Assembly (NCBI GenBank): GCA_050261515.1
Contig: JBLNDJ010000038.1
Coordinates: 117,279 to 181,278 of the forward strand
Direction: 5' to 3'
Origin: JBLNDJ01 sp050261515
GTDB lineage: Bacteria > Acidobacteriota > Terriglobia > Bryobacterales > Bryobacteraceae
Length of the DNA stretch: 64,000 nt
Shown here one piece after another: positions 16,078-26,143 of this stretch. The position numbers and the translations under genes were made by a program. The notes beneath the pieces are model-generated. The model ran no database searches and had not been told where the DNA came from. It saw only the letters and a program-made list of their open reading frames with translations. Positions within the stretch are counted from its first letter, which is position 1, and every line of letters begins with the position of its first letter.

Positions 16078-18306
16078 GTGGCCCTCAAGCGGTTACTCCA
16101 ATATTTCAACATAGTGGCGTTAGTGGCGTTGATTGTTACCCTGATCGCCGTTTACTGGTACGGGTGGCGTCCGCTTCCTGAAACGGGCACGGTGCCGGCG
16201 CCGGTTTCCTCGCGGGTCACGATCGCGCGCGATTCGCTCGGCGTGCCGCACATCAAGGCCGCCTCGGTCCAGGACGCCTTGTTCGCGCAAGGCTTCGCGA
16301 CGGCCGCCGACCGCCTCTGGCAGATGGACGCCCTGCGGCGGCTCTCTTCCGGGCGCCTGGCCGAAGTGCTCGGGCCGGAGTTTCTCGCCAACGACCGTGA
16401 GGCCCGCCGCTTCCGCCTGGACCGCATCGCCGAAGGCCACACGGCGTCGCTCCCGCCGGCCGATCGTGCGGTGCTCACGGCCTACACGCGCGGCGTCAAC
16501 CACTTCATCGAGACGCATCGCGGACGCCTGCCGCTCGAGTTCACCCTGCTCGGCTACGACCCGCGCCCCTGGACCGTCAAGGACTCGATCCTCATTGCTC
16601 TGCACATGTATCGCGAGCTGACGGACACCTGGCGCGACAAGTTATCGAAGAGCGAGCTGCTTGCCAGGGGCGACCCGGCGAAGGTGGCGGCGCTTTTCCC
16701 GTCGCGCCTGGGCGGGGAAATCCAGCCCGGATCGAACGCCTGGGTGCTGGCCGGTTCGCGCACGGCGACCGGCAAGCCGCTGCTGGCCAACGACCCGCAT
16801 CTCGAGTACTCGCTGCCCGGTATCTGGTACGCGGCGCACCTGGAAGCGCCCGGGCTCGATGTGGAAGGAGTGACTCTCCCCGGATTGCCCGGCGTGATCG
16901 TCGGCCACAACGACCGCATCGCCTGGGGCGTGACCAACCTCGGCTTCGACGTGCAGGAACTGTATCTGGAGAAGCTCGATCCGCGCACGGGACGCTACCA
17001 GTTCCGCGGCCAAATTGAGCAGGCGCAGCTCGAGCGCGAGGCGATTCCCGTCAAAGGCGCAAAGCCGGTCGAGTTCGCGCAGTGGATCACGCGCCACGGC
17101 GCCGTTTTCTTCGACCGGGGGCGCGCGATCGCGATGCGCTGGGCCGCGGCCGATTCGGGGGACTTCTCCTTCCCGATTCTCGACCTCGACCGCGCCCGCG
17201 ACTGGCGGGAATTCACGGCTGCCCTCGCGCGCTATCCCGGCCCCGGCCAGAACTTCGTCTACGCCGACCGCGACGGCAACATCGGCTATCACGCCGCCGG
17301 CCGGCTGCCCATACGCAAGTACGACGGCGGCGTTCCGGTCGATGGCAGCCTCGGAGATTACGAATGGGAAGGATATATTCCCTTCGAGCAGTTACCCGCG
17401 AGTTACAATCCGGAATCCGGGATGATTGTAACCGCGAACAACGATCCTTTCCCAGAGAACTATCCTTACCGCGTCAGAGGCAACTTCGCGGCACCGTATC
17501 GCGTGAACCGCATCCGCGAATTGCTCAATCAAAGGAGTAAGTGGCGCGCCGGGGACATGATCGGCGTACAGTGCGACGTTTACTCCGCCTTCGCGCGGAA
17601 TCTCGCGCGCCGGATCGCGGCGGCGTACGACCGGAGCGGGGCGGGCGATTCGATGGCCGCCGAGGCGGTGCGGGTGCTGCGCTCCTGGGACGGCAAGATG
17701 GACAACGGCGCCGCGCCGCTGATCGCGACCCTAGCCTATCAGCACCTGCGGAGCATCGTTGTGGAGCGCGCCGCTCCAGGCAGCGCCACCCTTTACCAGG
17801 ACAGAGGCGTCGGGACCGCCTACCAGATGGCTCCGGTCGTCCTCGAGAGTCTTCTGCATAGCCGTCCCAAGGACTGGTTCGAAAACTGGGACAAGGTTCT
17901 GCTCGAGGCGCTCTCGGGCGCGCTCGAAGAAGGACGCCGCATGCAGGGCCGCACCCTGCGTAAGTGGGACTACGGAAGGTATAACGAGCTGTTTATCCCC
18001 AATCCGGTCATCAGCCGCGTTCCCCTGGTGGGCAGTTACTTCAATATAGGACCTGTCCCGCAGAGCGGCTCTCCGGTTACGGTGAAGCAGACGACGCGCC
18101 GCCTCGGCCCGTCGATGCGAATGGCGGTCGATCTGGCTGACCTCGACAAATCGTTCCTGAATCTCGCCACCGGAGAGTCCGGACAGGCGCTCTCGCCGCA
18201 CTACAGGGACCAGTGGAAGGCCCATTCGGAAGCGCGCACGTTCCCGATGCCGTTCCACCGTATGGAGGCCAAGGGCATGCTCACGCTCGAGCCCGAGCGG
18301 CGCTGA
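16078..18306 (+). CDS. penicillin acylase family (Ntn hydrolase) precursor
   Basis: The product has 742 residues from GTG 16078. An N-terminal membrane anchor or signal (NIVALVALIVTLIAVYWYGW) is followed by the alpha-subunit region (RVTIARDSLGVPHIKA, GFATAADRLWQMDALRRLS). The autocleavage site is QPGS/NAW: Ser219 would be the new N-terminal nucleophile of the beta subunit. LLANDPHLEYSLPGIWY and PGLPGVIVGHNDRIAWGVTN follow, as in cephalosporin/penicillin and acyl-homoserine-lactone acylases. It hydrolyses an amide bond of an acylated amine in the periplasm. The natural substrate (peptidic amide, AHL or other) cannot be told from sequence. Signal peptidase I follows 45 bases downstream. Confidence 0.92.
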   Translation: MALKRLLQYFNIVALVALIVTLIAVYWYGWRPLPETGTVPAPVSSRVTIARDSLGVPHIKAASVQDALFAQGFATAADRLWQMDALRRLSSGRLAEVLGPEFLANDREARRFRLDRIAEGHTASLPPADRAVLTAYTRGVNHFIETHRGRLPLEFTLLGYDPRPWTVKDSILIALHMYRELTDTWRDKLSKSELLARGDPAKVAALFPSRLGGEIQPGSNAWVLAGSRTATGKPLLANDPHLEYSLPGIWYAAHLEAPGLDVEGVTLPGLPGVIVGHNDRIAWGVTNLGFDVQELYLEKLDPRTGRYQFRGQIEQAQLEREAIPVKGAKPVEFAQWITRHGAVFFDRGRAIAMRWAAADSGDFSFPILDLDRARDWREFTAALARYPGPGQNFVYADRDGNIGYHAAGRLPIRKYDGGVPVDGSLGDYEWEGYIPFEQLPASYNPESGMIVTANNDPFPENYPYRVRGNFAAPYRVNRIRELLNQRSKWRAGDMIGVQCDVYSAFARNLARRIAAAYDRSGAGDSMAAEAVRVLRSWDGKMDNGAAPLIATLAYQHLRSIVVERAAPGSATLYQDRGVGTAYQMAPVVLESLLHSRPKDWFENWDKVLLEALSGALEEGRRMQGRTLRKWDYGRYNELFIPNPVISRVPLVGSYFNIGPVPQSGSPVTVKQTTRRLGPSMRMAVDLADLDKSFLNLATGESGQALSPHYRDQWKAHSEARTFPMPFHRMEAKGMLTLEPERR

Positions 18307-18328
18307 CGTAGGCAGCGGCCACCGACGC

Positions 18329-18334
18329 TATAAT
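18329..18334 (+). promoter_or_regulatory. consensus -10 hexamer upstream of lepB
   Basis: A perfect TATAAT lies 18 bases before ATG 18352 in the 45-base gap after the acylase gene. No convincing -35 is seen at 16-18 base spacing. Transcription would start about 11 bases before the ATG, giving a very short leader. Confidence 0.45.
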
Positions 18335-18351
18335 GAAGCCGTAACTGAGCA

Positions 18352-18894
18352 ATGGCAGAAAAGCAGCCCCGTTCGGCGCTGGCCGCGGTGATTTCCTGGG
18401 TTCGCGACCTGGCGGTCTCGGTTGTGATCGCCATCGTGGTCATCATTTTCATCTACCAGCCGGTGAAAGTCGAAGGCACCAGCATGATGCCCGGCCTCTC
18501 CGACCAGGAACGCATCTTCGTCAATAAGTTCATCTACCGGTTCGGAATCGGAGACATCAAGCGCGGCGACCTGGTGGTTTTCTGGTATCCCTACGACCAG
18601 AGCAAGTCGTACATCAAGCGCGTTATCGGGGTGCCGGGCGACGTCGTGGCGATCGACCGCGGCCTGGTCTCAATCAACGGGAATCCGGTCGAGGAAGACT
18701 ACGTTCCCGACGACTATCGCGACACGATCTCGATGCCCGCCCGCACCGTCGACCGCGACCATTACTTCGTGCTCGGCGACCACAGGAACTCGTCGAACGA
18801 CAGCCGCAACTGGGGCCTTGTGCCGCGAAGCTGCATTTACGGCAAGGCGGTTTTCGTGTACTGGCCGCTCGGGAAGATCGGGCCGGTGCGATAG
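18352..18894 (+). CDS. lepB: signal peptidase I
   Basis: The product has 180 residues, with one N-terminal membrane anchor (LAVSVVIAIVVIIFIYQ). The S26 catalytic dyad is intact: Ser44 in EGTSMMPGL and Lys89 in YIKRVIGVPGD. The later box GDHRNSSNDSRNWG is also complete. It is short compared with E. coli LepB (324) and resembles the Gram-positive/acidobacterial single-anchor form. It cleaves signal peptides from exported proteins at the outer face of the inner membrane, of which this window encodes many. It may be a separate transcription unit, given the TATAAT just upstream. Confidence 0.96.
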   Translation: MAEKQPRSALAAVISWVRDLAVSVVIAIVVIIFIYQPVKVEGTSMMPGLSDQERIFVNKFIYRFGIGDIKRGDLVVFWYPYDQSKSYIKRVIGVPGDVVAIDRGLVSINGNPVEEDYVPDDYRDTISMPARTVDRDHYFVLGDHRNSSNDSRNWGLVPRSCIYGKAVFVYWPLGKIGPVR

Positions 18895-18897
18895 AGC

Positions 18898-19905
18898 CTA
18901 AGCCGTTCCGTACGCCGGCGACGGCGGACCCGACATCCGCGGCGGATTCGGCAGCACGAAGCGTGCGATCCTTTCGCGCCGCTCGGTGCCCGCCAGCAGG
19001 CCCTGCGACAAGTTCCAGACCGCGTCCGCGTCCTTGTAGCGGCCCAGCCCGCGGTAAATCTCGGCCAGCAGGTTCAGGCAACCGATGACCTCGGGGTGAT
19101 CCGCCGCGAGCACGTCCGAGTACAGCTTCAGGGCATAGCGCACGAGTTGTTCGGCGCGGCCGTCCTTGCGCTGTTTCGAGTAGAGATGCCCCAGCTTGGT
19201 GAGCGGCCTCGCCATCGCCGGATCGCCCCAGCCGAGCATGCGCTCGCGGACCTCCACCACGCGCAGCAGGTACGCCTCTGCCTCGTTGTAGCGGCCATTC
19301 TTCAGGTAGATCTCGCCCAGCTTGTTGAGCGTGACCGCCAGGTCCCAGGCATCGCAGCCGCGCGCCTGTTCCTTGATCGAGAGCGAGCGGCGCAGCGCGA
19401 ACACAGCGGCGGGAAGGTCGCCCGCGGAGGCTTCGAGATCGCCGATCTGGTCGAGCGTCCACGCCACGCGGATGTCGGAGGAGCCGAAGCCGATCTCGGC
19501 TTCCCGCAGCGCGCGTTCGAAAGCCGCGCGCGCCTGCGCATTCCTCCCCGTCACGCGGCAGACGGCGCCCAGGTTCGATAGCGTGGTGGCCAGCCGCGGG
19601 CCGTAATCGCCCAGCGCGCGATCGTAAATGCCTGCCGCGCGCTTCAGCAGCCGCTCCGCTTCGCTGTAACGGCCCTGCCGCGAGCGGATCACGCCCAGCC
19701 GGTTCAGGACGTCCGCGACGTGCGGGTCGTCATCGCCGAATTCATGGGCCGCTTCAGCGGCGCGCTCCAGGATTTCCGCCGCCTCATCAAGGCGCCCAAG
19801 CTGATAAACGCCTTCGGCGAGATCAAGATAGGACTGCACGGTCGCATCAGCCGCCTCTGCCATTTCAGCCGCGCGCGTTTTCGGTTTCACCCTTAGGCCC
19901 AACAT
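18898..19905 (-). CDS. tetratricopeptide repeat protein
   Basis: The product has 335 residues with no signal peptide. About six TPR units of the kinesin-light-chain type fill residues 22-300, each with the pattern of paired helices and a conserved N-L-G or K-L-G turn (LNRLGVIRSRQGRYSEAERL, LSNLGAVCRVTGRNAQARAA, LNKLGEIYLKNGRYNEAEAY). The tail from ~310 is proline-rich. TPR proteins scaffold protein complexes; the partner here is unknown. It converges with lepB with 3 bases between stops. The 127-base gap upstream (19906-20032) shows no clear gene. Confidence 0.88.
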   Translation of the reverse strand: MLGLRVKPKTRAAEMAEAADATVQSYLDLAEGVYQLGRLDEAAEILERAAEAAHEFGDDDPHVADVLNRLGVIRSRQGRYSEAERLLKRAAGIYDRALGDYGPRLATTLSNLGAVCRVTGRNAQARAAFERALREAEIGFGSSDIRVAWTLDQIGDLEASAGDLPAAVFALRRSLSIKEQARGCDAWDLAVTLNKLGEIYLKNGRYNEAEAYLLRVVEVRERMLGWGDPAMARPLTKLGHLYSKQRKDGRAEQLVRYALKLYSDVLAADHPEVIGCLNLLAEIYRGLGRYKDADAVWNLSQGLLAGTERRERIARFVLPNPPRMSGPPSPAYGTA

Positions 19906-20032
19906 AGTACCGTCGCCGGAAGAGCCCCCTAGCTCCTACACCCAGCTTACGGGTAGATCTTTGAAAGAATCAACAAACTTTGGGGCTATTTGGTACCCGA
20001 GGTCGAGGGCAAAAGTCCTAGTACTGCTGGGC

Positions 20033-20248
20033 TTAGCGACGATTGAATAACCACATCACTAGGGTGAGCAGCACGCTGAGAATCAGGCAGGTCACCACGG
20101 GGAAGTAGAACACCGAGTTGCGGCCCCTGATGACGACGTCGCCCGGCAGGCGGCCTATGCGGAACGGCAGCCGCCCTCCCAGGGTGACAAGGAGTCCGGC
20201 GAGGATCAGGATCGCGCCGGCGAGGATCAAGATACGTCCGAGCCCCAT
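20033..20248 (-). CDS. DUF2905 family small membrane protein
   Basis: The product has 71 residues and two transmembrane helices (ILILAGAILILAGLLVTLGG and VVTCLILSVLLTLVMWLF), joined by the family signature loop GRLPFRIGRLPGDVVIRG that is diagnostic of DUF2905. The family is widespread and uncharacterised. It is divergent from acs. The ribosome binding site is weak (GGAA six bases before ATG). Confidence 0.9.
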   Translation of the reverse strand: MGLGRILILAGAILILAGLLVTLGGRLPFRIGRLPGDVVIRGRNSVFYFPVVTCLILSVLLTLVMWLFNRR

Positions 20249-20379
20249 TCGGTTCCATTATCGCGTGGCGCGCGGGCGAGGCGCCGTGCGGCGGCCCGGG
20301 GTTGACTACCCACCCCACATTCGGCGCGCCCTGAGGTATTTTGGGAGTGCAGTCCCCACCACCGATTCAGAGGAGCGTT

Positions 20380-22332
20380 ATGCCGGATATTCCGAGCGGA
20401 GCCGTGCAGGCTGACCGCATCTATGAACCTAGCCCAGAATTTGTGCGCGCCGCGCACGTCCAGGGCATCGAGGCGTACCGCGAGCTGTACGAGCGGGCCA
20501 AACAGAAACCCGAAGAATTCTGGGGCGAGCTGGCCGAAAAGGAACTGTTCTGGTTCGAGAAGTGGACCGGCGTCTTCGAATGGGCGCCGCCCTTCGCCAA
20601 GTGGTTTTCCGGCGGCAAGACGAACGCATCCTACAACTGCCTGGACCGCCACCTCGCCGCGCGCGGCAACAAAGTCGCCATCCTTTGGGAAGGCGAGCCG
20701 GGCGACCAGCGCATGATCTCTTACCGCGAACTGCACCGTCTGGTCAGCCGCTTCGCGAACGTGCTCAAAGCGCGCGGCTTCAAGAGCGGCGACCGGGCCG
20801 TGATCTACATGCCGATGATCCCGGAGCTGCCCGTGGCGATGCTCGCCTGCGCGCGCCTCGGCATCCTGCACAGCGTCGTCTTCGGCGGCTTCTCGGCCGA
20901 AGCGCTGGCCGTGCGGATTCAGGATCTCGAAGCCTCGCTCGTCATCACAGCCGATGGCGGCTGGCGGCGCGGCCGCGAGGTGCGTCTTAAAGATACCGTC
21001 GATGAAGCGCTCGCGGGCTGCCCTACGGTGCGGGACGTGATCGTCCAGCGGCGCACCGGTTCCGCCGTCAATATGCAGGAGGGCCGCGACCTCTGGTGGC
21101 ACGACCTCGATAAGGACGTAAGCGATGTCTGCCCCGCCGAGCCGCTCGACGCCGAGCATCCTCTCTATGTCCTCTACACCTCGGGCACCACGGGAAAGCC
21201 GAAAGGCATTCTGCACACCACCGGCGGCTACCTGCTCGAATGCCTCATGACCATGAAATGGGTGTTCGACTTGCGCGAGCAGGACACCTACTGGTGCACG
21301 GCGGACATCGGCTGGGTCACCGGCCACAGCTACATCGTCTACGGCCCGCTCGCGGCCGGCGCGACCACCGTGATGTACGAAGGCGCGCCGGATTTCCCGC
21401 AGTACGACCGCTGGTGGCGGCTGATCGAAAAGTACGGAATCACGATCTTCTACACGTCGCCGACCGCTATCCGCGCGCTGATCCGGCAGGGCGACCGCTG
21501 GCCCGAGGCGCACGACCTTTCCAGCCTCCGCCTGCTCGGCTCGGTCGGCGAGCCGATCAACCCCGCGGCGTGGGAGTGGTATCACCGCGTGATCGGCCAG
21601 AGCCGCTGCCCGATCGTCGATACGTGGTGGCAGACCGAGACCGGCTCCATCATGATCGCCCCGATGCCGGGCGCGACGCCGCTCAAACCGGGCTCGGCGA
21701 CGCTGCCGCTGCCGGGCATTCAGACCGATATCGTGGATCTCGACGGCAAGCCGGTGGGAACGGACAAGGAAGGCTTCCTGATCGTGCGGCGTCCGTGGCC
21801 TTCGATGCTGCGCACCATCTGGCGCGACCCCGACCGCTACGTGAGCCAGTACTGGAGCCGCGTGCCCGGCGTCTACTTCACCGGAGACGCCGCCCGCCGC
21901 GACGCCGACGGCTACATCACCGTGCTCGGGCGCGTGGATGACGTTATGAACGTTAGCGGCCACCGGCTGAGCACGATGGAAATCGAGAGCGTGCTGGTGC
22001 GGCACCCGGCTGTGGCGGAAGCGGCCGTCGTAGGGCGTCCCGACGAGCTGACCGGCCAGGCGGTCTGCTGCTTCGTCACGTTGAAGCAGGGCTCCTGGGA
22101 CAGGAAGCAGCTCGGCGAGGATCTGCGCGCCTGGGTCGCGCACTCTATCGGCGGTTTTGCGAGGCCCGCGGAGATCAAGTTCACCGATGGCCTCCCCAAA
22201 ACGCGCAGCGGAAAGATCATGCGGCGGCTGCTGCGCGAAATCGTTACCTCGAACGCCGTGACGGGTGACGTCACGACGCTCGAAGATATGGCGGTCATCG
22301 CGCGGCTCGCCTCGCAGCGCGAGGAAGACTAA
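20380..22332 (+). CDS. acs: acetyl-CoA synthetase (acetate--CoA ligase, AMP-forming)
   Basis: The chosen start is ATG 20380, behind GAGGAG at 20371-20376; an upstream start at 20341 is less likely. The product has 650 residues, the usual Acs length. Visible motifs are the ATP-binding loop YTSGTTGKPKGI, the acetate-pocket region DTWWQTETGS, the hinge YITVLGRVDDVMNVSGHR, and the C-terminal PKTRSGKIMRR whose Lys612 is the conserved catalytic and acetylation-regulated lysine. It activates acetate to acetyl-CoA through acetyl-AMP. It probably recycles acetate, including any released by esterases. The 131-base divergent gap to DUF2905 must hold the promoter, but I see no convincing hexamers. Confidence 0.97.
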   Translation: MPDIPSGAVQADRIYEPSPEFVRAAHVQGIEAYRELYERAKQKPEEFWGELAEKELFWFEKWTGVFEWAPPFAKWFSGGKTNASYNCLDRHLAARGNKVAILWEGEPGDQRMISYRELHRLVSRFANVLKARGFKSGDRAVIYMPMIPELPVAMLACARLGILHSVVFGGFSAEALAVRIQDLEASLVITADGGWRRGREVRLKDTVDEALAGCPTVRDVIVQRRTGSAVNMQEGRDLWWHDLDKDVSDVCPAEPLDAEHPLYVLYTSGTTGKPKGILHTTGGYLLECLMTMKWVFDLREQDTYWCTADIGWVTGHSYIVYGPLAAGATTVMYEGAPDFPQYDRWWRLIEKYGITIFYTSPTAIRALIRQGDRWPEAHDLSSLRLLGSVGEPINPAAWEWYHRVIGQSRCPIVDTWWQTETGSIMIAPMPGATPLKPGSATLPLPGIQTDIVDLDGKPVGTDKEGFLIVRRPWPSMLRTIWRDPDRYVSQYWSRVPGVYFTGDAARRDADGYITVLGRVDDVMNVSGHRLSTMEIESVLVRHPAVAEAAVVGRPDELTGQAVCCFVTLKQGSWDRKQLGEDLRAWVAHSIGGFARPAEIKFTDGLPKTRSGKIMRRLLREIVTSNAVTGDVTTLEDMAVIARLASQREED

Positions 22333-22345
22333 CCGGCGGCCTCTT

Positions 22346-23530
22346 TCACTTACGCACCACCACCATCTCGATCCGCCGGTTGCGCGCGCGGCCCTCCGCG
22401 GTGTCGTTCGACGCGGCGGGCCGGTCAGACCCCAGACCCGCGGTCGTGATCCGGCTGCCGTCCACGCCCGCGGCGATGAGCTGCTGGCGGACCGCGTTGG
22501 CCCGGTCGAGTGAGAGCTGCCGGTTCGCGACCGCGTCGCCCGTGTTGTCGGTATGGCCCTCGATCCGGACTTCCACGTTCGGATAAGCCCTGAGGATCGC
22601 GGCCGTGTCGGCGAGCGTTTTGCCGGAATCGCCGCTCAGGCGCGTGGTGCCGGTGGCGAAATTCACGTGCTCGAAAACGAAGCTCTGCGGCGCGCCGGCG
22701 TTGGTGTCCGCCAGGTACCGCGCCAGATTGTGATTGAGCGAGCCCTCGGGCACCCGGAGCGTGAACCCGCCGGGCAGCGTCACCGACGCGACCGGCGTGC
22801 GGCGGGCTAACAGCCAGATCAGCAGGCATACAACCACCGCTCCGATCACCAGCCAGAGCAGCCAGCCCCTGCCGCGGTGTTCGGTCGCGCGCACCACGGC
22901 CTCGCGCGCCGCGCCGGCCGTGCTGCGGCCCGCGTTGGCTACGTCTCTAGCCGCCTCGCGCGCCGCGCCGGCCGCGGAGCCGGCGGCGCCCGTCGCGCCC
23001 TCGATCACGCCCGGAGCCAGGCCGGCAATCAGATTCCGCTGGCCCATCAGCTTTTCCATCAAACCGGAATTGGAAAGGCCCTGTAGTTCTTTTTGGCGGT
23101 TCAGGAAACCCACCAGCATCGGCGCTGACAGCGACAGCAGCGACATCGCCGACGACGTCCGAATTCCGGACCGCGAAGCCAGCGATCCGGCGATCGAACT
23201 GACGTTTCCGCCGAAAAGCGAACTCAGGATTCCCTCCCCGGTCCTCATTACGTCGTCTGTGGCGTGCCCGCCGGAGAAGATCGACCCGATGTTGTCGACC
23301 ACGCTGGGGCCCGCCCCCGCGGTCCCGAGGATGTTGTCGAAGGAGCTGGGCCCGTTCGGCCCGGAAGCCTTGTTGATGAGGCCGCCGAGAATCGTCGGAA
23401 TGACTCCGTCGAACGCGTTCCGCGTGTTCTCGGGAGTTTCGCCAATCAGCGCGCTCGCTTTCGAGACGACATCCGGCGAGATCAGCCCGCTCGCCATGCT
23501 CAACAAACCACCAGTTATTGGAGAAGCCAT
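22346..23530 (-). CDS. DUF937 (YidB-like) - TM - OmpA C-terminal domain protein
   Basis: The chosen start is ATG 23530, preceded by a GGGGAGGG run; an open frame extends 114 bases upstream but lacks a better start. The product has 394 residues. Residues 1-~175 are DUF937-like (SPDVVSKASALIGETPENT, DGVIPTILGGLINKAS). An Ala/Gly-rich linker is followed by one TM helix (WLLWLVIGAVVVCLLIWLLA) and a C-terminal OmpA peptidoglycan-binding domain (VNFATGTTRLSGDSGKTL, EGHTDNTGDAVANRQLSLDRA, GSDRPAASNDTAEGRARNRR). The OmpA part probably binds peptidoglycan in the periplasm with DUF937 in the cytoplasm. It converges with acs, 13 bases apart. Confidence 0.9.
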   Translation of the reverse strand: MASPITGGLLSMASGLISPDVVSKASALIGETPENTRNAFDGVIPTILGGLINKASGPNGPSSFDNILGTAGAGPSVVDNIGSIFSGGHATDDVMRTGEGILSSLFGGNVSSIAGSLASRSGIRTSSAMSLLSLSAPMLVGFLNRQKELQGLSNSGLMEKLMGQRNLIAGLAPGVIEGATGAAGSAAGAAREAARDVANAGRSTAGAAREAVVRATEHRGRGWLLWLVIGAVVVCLLIWLLARRTPVASVTLPGGFTLRVPEGSLNHNLARYLADTNAGAPQSFVFEHVNFATGTTRLSGDSGKTLADTAAILRAYPNVEVRIEGHTDNTGDAVANRQLSLDRANAVRQQLIAAGVDGSRITTAGLGSDRPAASNDTAEGRARNRRIEMVVVRK

Positions 23531-23600
23531 GACACTTCGCCCTCCCCTTGTTACTCGATGCCCCGCGAAACTGTCGTGGAACAAATTATTGTGGGGCAGT

Positions 23601-23624
23601 CCCCGGCGGGCCGCCGCGCCGGGG
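23601..23624 (-). terminator. hairpin downstream of the secreted unknown
   Basis: CCCCGGCG (23601-23608) pairs with CGCCGGGG (23617-23624) around an 8-base loop, just after the stop of the gene at 23641 on the minus strand. AT-rich sequence (AATAATTTGTT on the minus strand) follows within 20 bases. It separates that gene from the DUF937-OmpA gene. Confidence 0.5.
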
Positions 23625-23640
23625 CGGCTTGGCGGGTCAA

Positions 23641-24522
23641 TCACTTGCCGAACTTGATTTCCGCGTCCACCTTGAAAATGCGGAAGGCCGAGTATTGATA
23701 CACGTTTTCGACCACGAGATCGGCGTCCCGCATCTGCCGGTGCGTAACCGACGCAGGTGCCAGGAACGCGCCCTGGGCCATGATGTAGTCCACCTGCGCC
23801 TCGTCCCGCACGGTCCGGCCGGCCTCGTCGCGCCGGGTGCGAAAGACTACGCGCAGCGGCTGGCCGTCGCTCTCGCGAATCCAGAGCTGTCCTTCGAGCG
23901 GCTGCCGCAGCGCCTTGCCGCGCTCAAAAATCGTGAGCGCGCCGTCGCCCGATCTCTGCCTGAATTCGATGATGCGGGCGGGGTCCGTCCCCACCACCCC
24001 GGCGCCGCCCCAGGAAAACGCGTAGTCCGGAAGACGGGCGCGCGTGAACAGCAGCAGCACCTGGCCGAAGTCGGTCGCCGCCCCGGTAAGGCCGTGCTTT
24101 TCGAAGTTCTCGAGAATGCGCTTCTTGAGGCGGTCGTCGTCCGAGCGCAGTCCGGCCACGAGCGTTTCGCGCGCCTTCTCGACACTGGTGACGCGCCGGT
24201 TGTCCACCGATACCACCTGCCGGACTTCGTGAATCGCCCCCGGAGCCTCCCGAAACGTGGCGAATCCGTATTCTGAAATAACCTCCCGAGTGCGGTATTG
24301 TGGTTTGGGCGGCTGGAGTGCTGCGCTGCCCAGCCGCGGGCGGAAACGCCCCGGCGGCTTGAGAGCGCGCTGCACGAGCTTCTCCTGGGCGACGATTTTC
24401 GGAGCAGTCAGCCGGAACACTTCGGCTTCCTCGGAGATCCGGGAGAGCGCCTGGTCGAGCTGCTGGTCCGGCGCGGCGGCGAGGGTGGACGCAAGAAGGA
24501 GGAGCGCTGGTCCGGCCTGCAC
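23641..24522 (-). CDS. secreted hypothetical protein
   Basis: The product has 293 residues from GTG 24522, the first start after an in-frame TAA. The N-terminus is a signal peptide (MQAGPALLLLASTLAAAPDQ). The first third is helical (LDQALSRISEEAEVFRLTAP, KIVAQEKLVQRALKP). The rest is beta-rich with alternating charged and aromatic strands (YGFATFREAPGAIHEVRQVV, LRVVFRTRRDEAGRTVRDEA, VDAEIKFGK at the end), like a lipoprotein-sorting or outer-membrane-associated beta-sheet protein. I do not recognise a named family. A TAAAAT hexamer ends 7 bases upstream of GTG, so the message may be leaderless. Confidence 0.72.
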   Translation of the reverse strand: MQAGPALLLLASTLAAAPDQQLDQALSRISEEAEVFRLTAPKIVAQEKLVQRALKPPGRFRPRLGSAALQPPKPQYRTREVISEYGFATFREAPGAIHEVRQVVSVDNRRVTSVEKARETLVAGLRSDDDRLKKRILENFEKHGLTGAATDFGQVLLLFTRARLPDYAFSWGGAGVVGTDPARIIEFRQRSGDGALTIFERGKALRQPLEGQLWIRESDGQPLRVVFRTRRDEAGRTVRDEAQVDYIMAQGAFLAPASVTHRQMRDADLVVENVYQYSAFRIFKVDAEIKFGK

Positions 24523-24528
24523 AGCACG

Positions 24529-24534
24529 ATTTTA
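24529..24534 (-). promoter_or_regulatory. candidate -10 (TAAAAT) for the secreted unknown
   Basis: On the minus strand TAAAAT occupies 24534-24529, about 7 bases before GTG 24522. Transcription would begin at or near the start codon, implying a leaderless message. The acpP promoter lies back to back with it in the same 95-base gap. Confidence 0.35.
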
Positions 24535-24556
24535 GCGCGGTAAATGGATCCGCCAC

Positions 24557-24586
24557 TTGCGGTGAAGCGGCCATCATCGCTAGAAT
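24557..24586 (+). promoter_or_regulatory. sigma-70-type promoter for acpP-fabF
   Basis: A TTGCGG -35 (24557-24562), an 18-base spacer and a TAGAAT -10 (24581-24586) lie upstream of acpP. A ribosome binding site (GGAGG at 24609-24613) precedes ATG 24618. Confidence 0.6.
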
Positions 24587-24617
24587 CATTCATTTTGTAC
24601 AGCTCCCTGGAGGATTC

Positions 24618-24857
24618 ATGTCGGTTGAGCAGAAGGTAAAGCAGATCATTGTCGAGCAGCTCGGCGTGGACGAGGCGCAGGTGGACAACACCGCGTCCTT
24701 CGTGGACGACCTGGGCGCCGACTCCCTCGACATCGTCGAGCTGATCATGGCGTTTGAGGAAGCATTCGATCTCGACATTCCCGATGAGGAAGCCGAGAAA
24801 CTGGCAACGGTGAAAGACGCGATCGACTACGTCGAAAGCAAGATGGCCAAGAAGTAG
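24618..24857 (+). CDS. acpP: acyl carrier protein
   Basis: The product has 79 residues and is acidic. The phosphopantetheine attachment motif GADSLDIVEL is intact with Ser36 as the modified residue, matching E. coli AcpP. It carries growing acyl chains in type II fatty acid synthesis. It is followed 44 bases later by fabF, the common acpP-fabF arrangement, and expressed from its own promoter. The usual upstream fabD and fabG genes are not adjacent. Confidence 0.98.
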   Translation: MSVEQKVKQIIVEQLGVDEAQVDNTASFVDDLGADSLDIVELIMAFEEAFDLDIPDEEAEKLATVKDAIDYVESKMAKK

Positions 24858-24901
24858 GCGGGCCTGAGCGCACCGGTATTCCCACACAAAGGAGCGGAGC
24901 T

Positions 24902-26139
<1,238 letters not shown>

Positions 26140-26143
<4 letters not shown>

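Noticed and set aside
19906..20032. Small RNA or riboswitch in the gap before the TPR gene
   Set aside because: The sequence shows only short, weak dyads and no recognisable aptamer.
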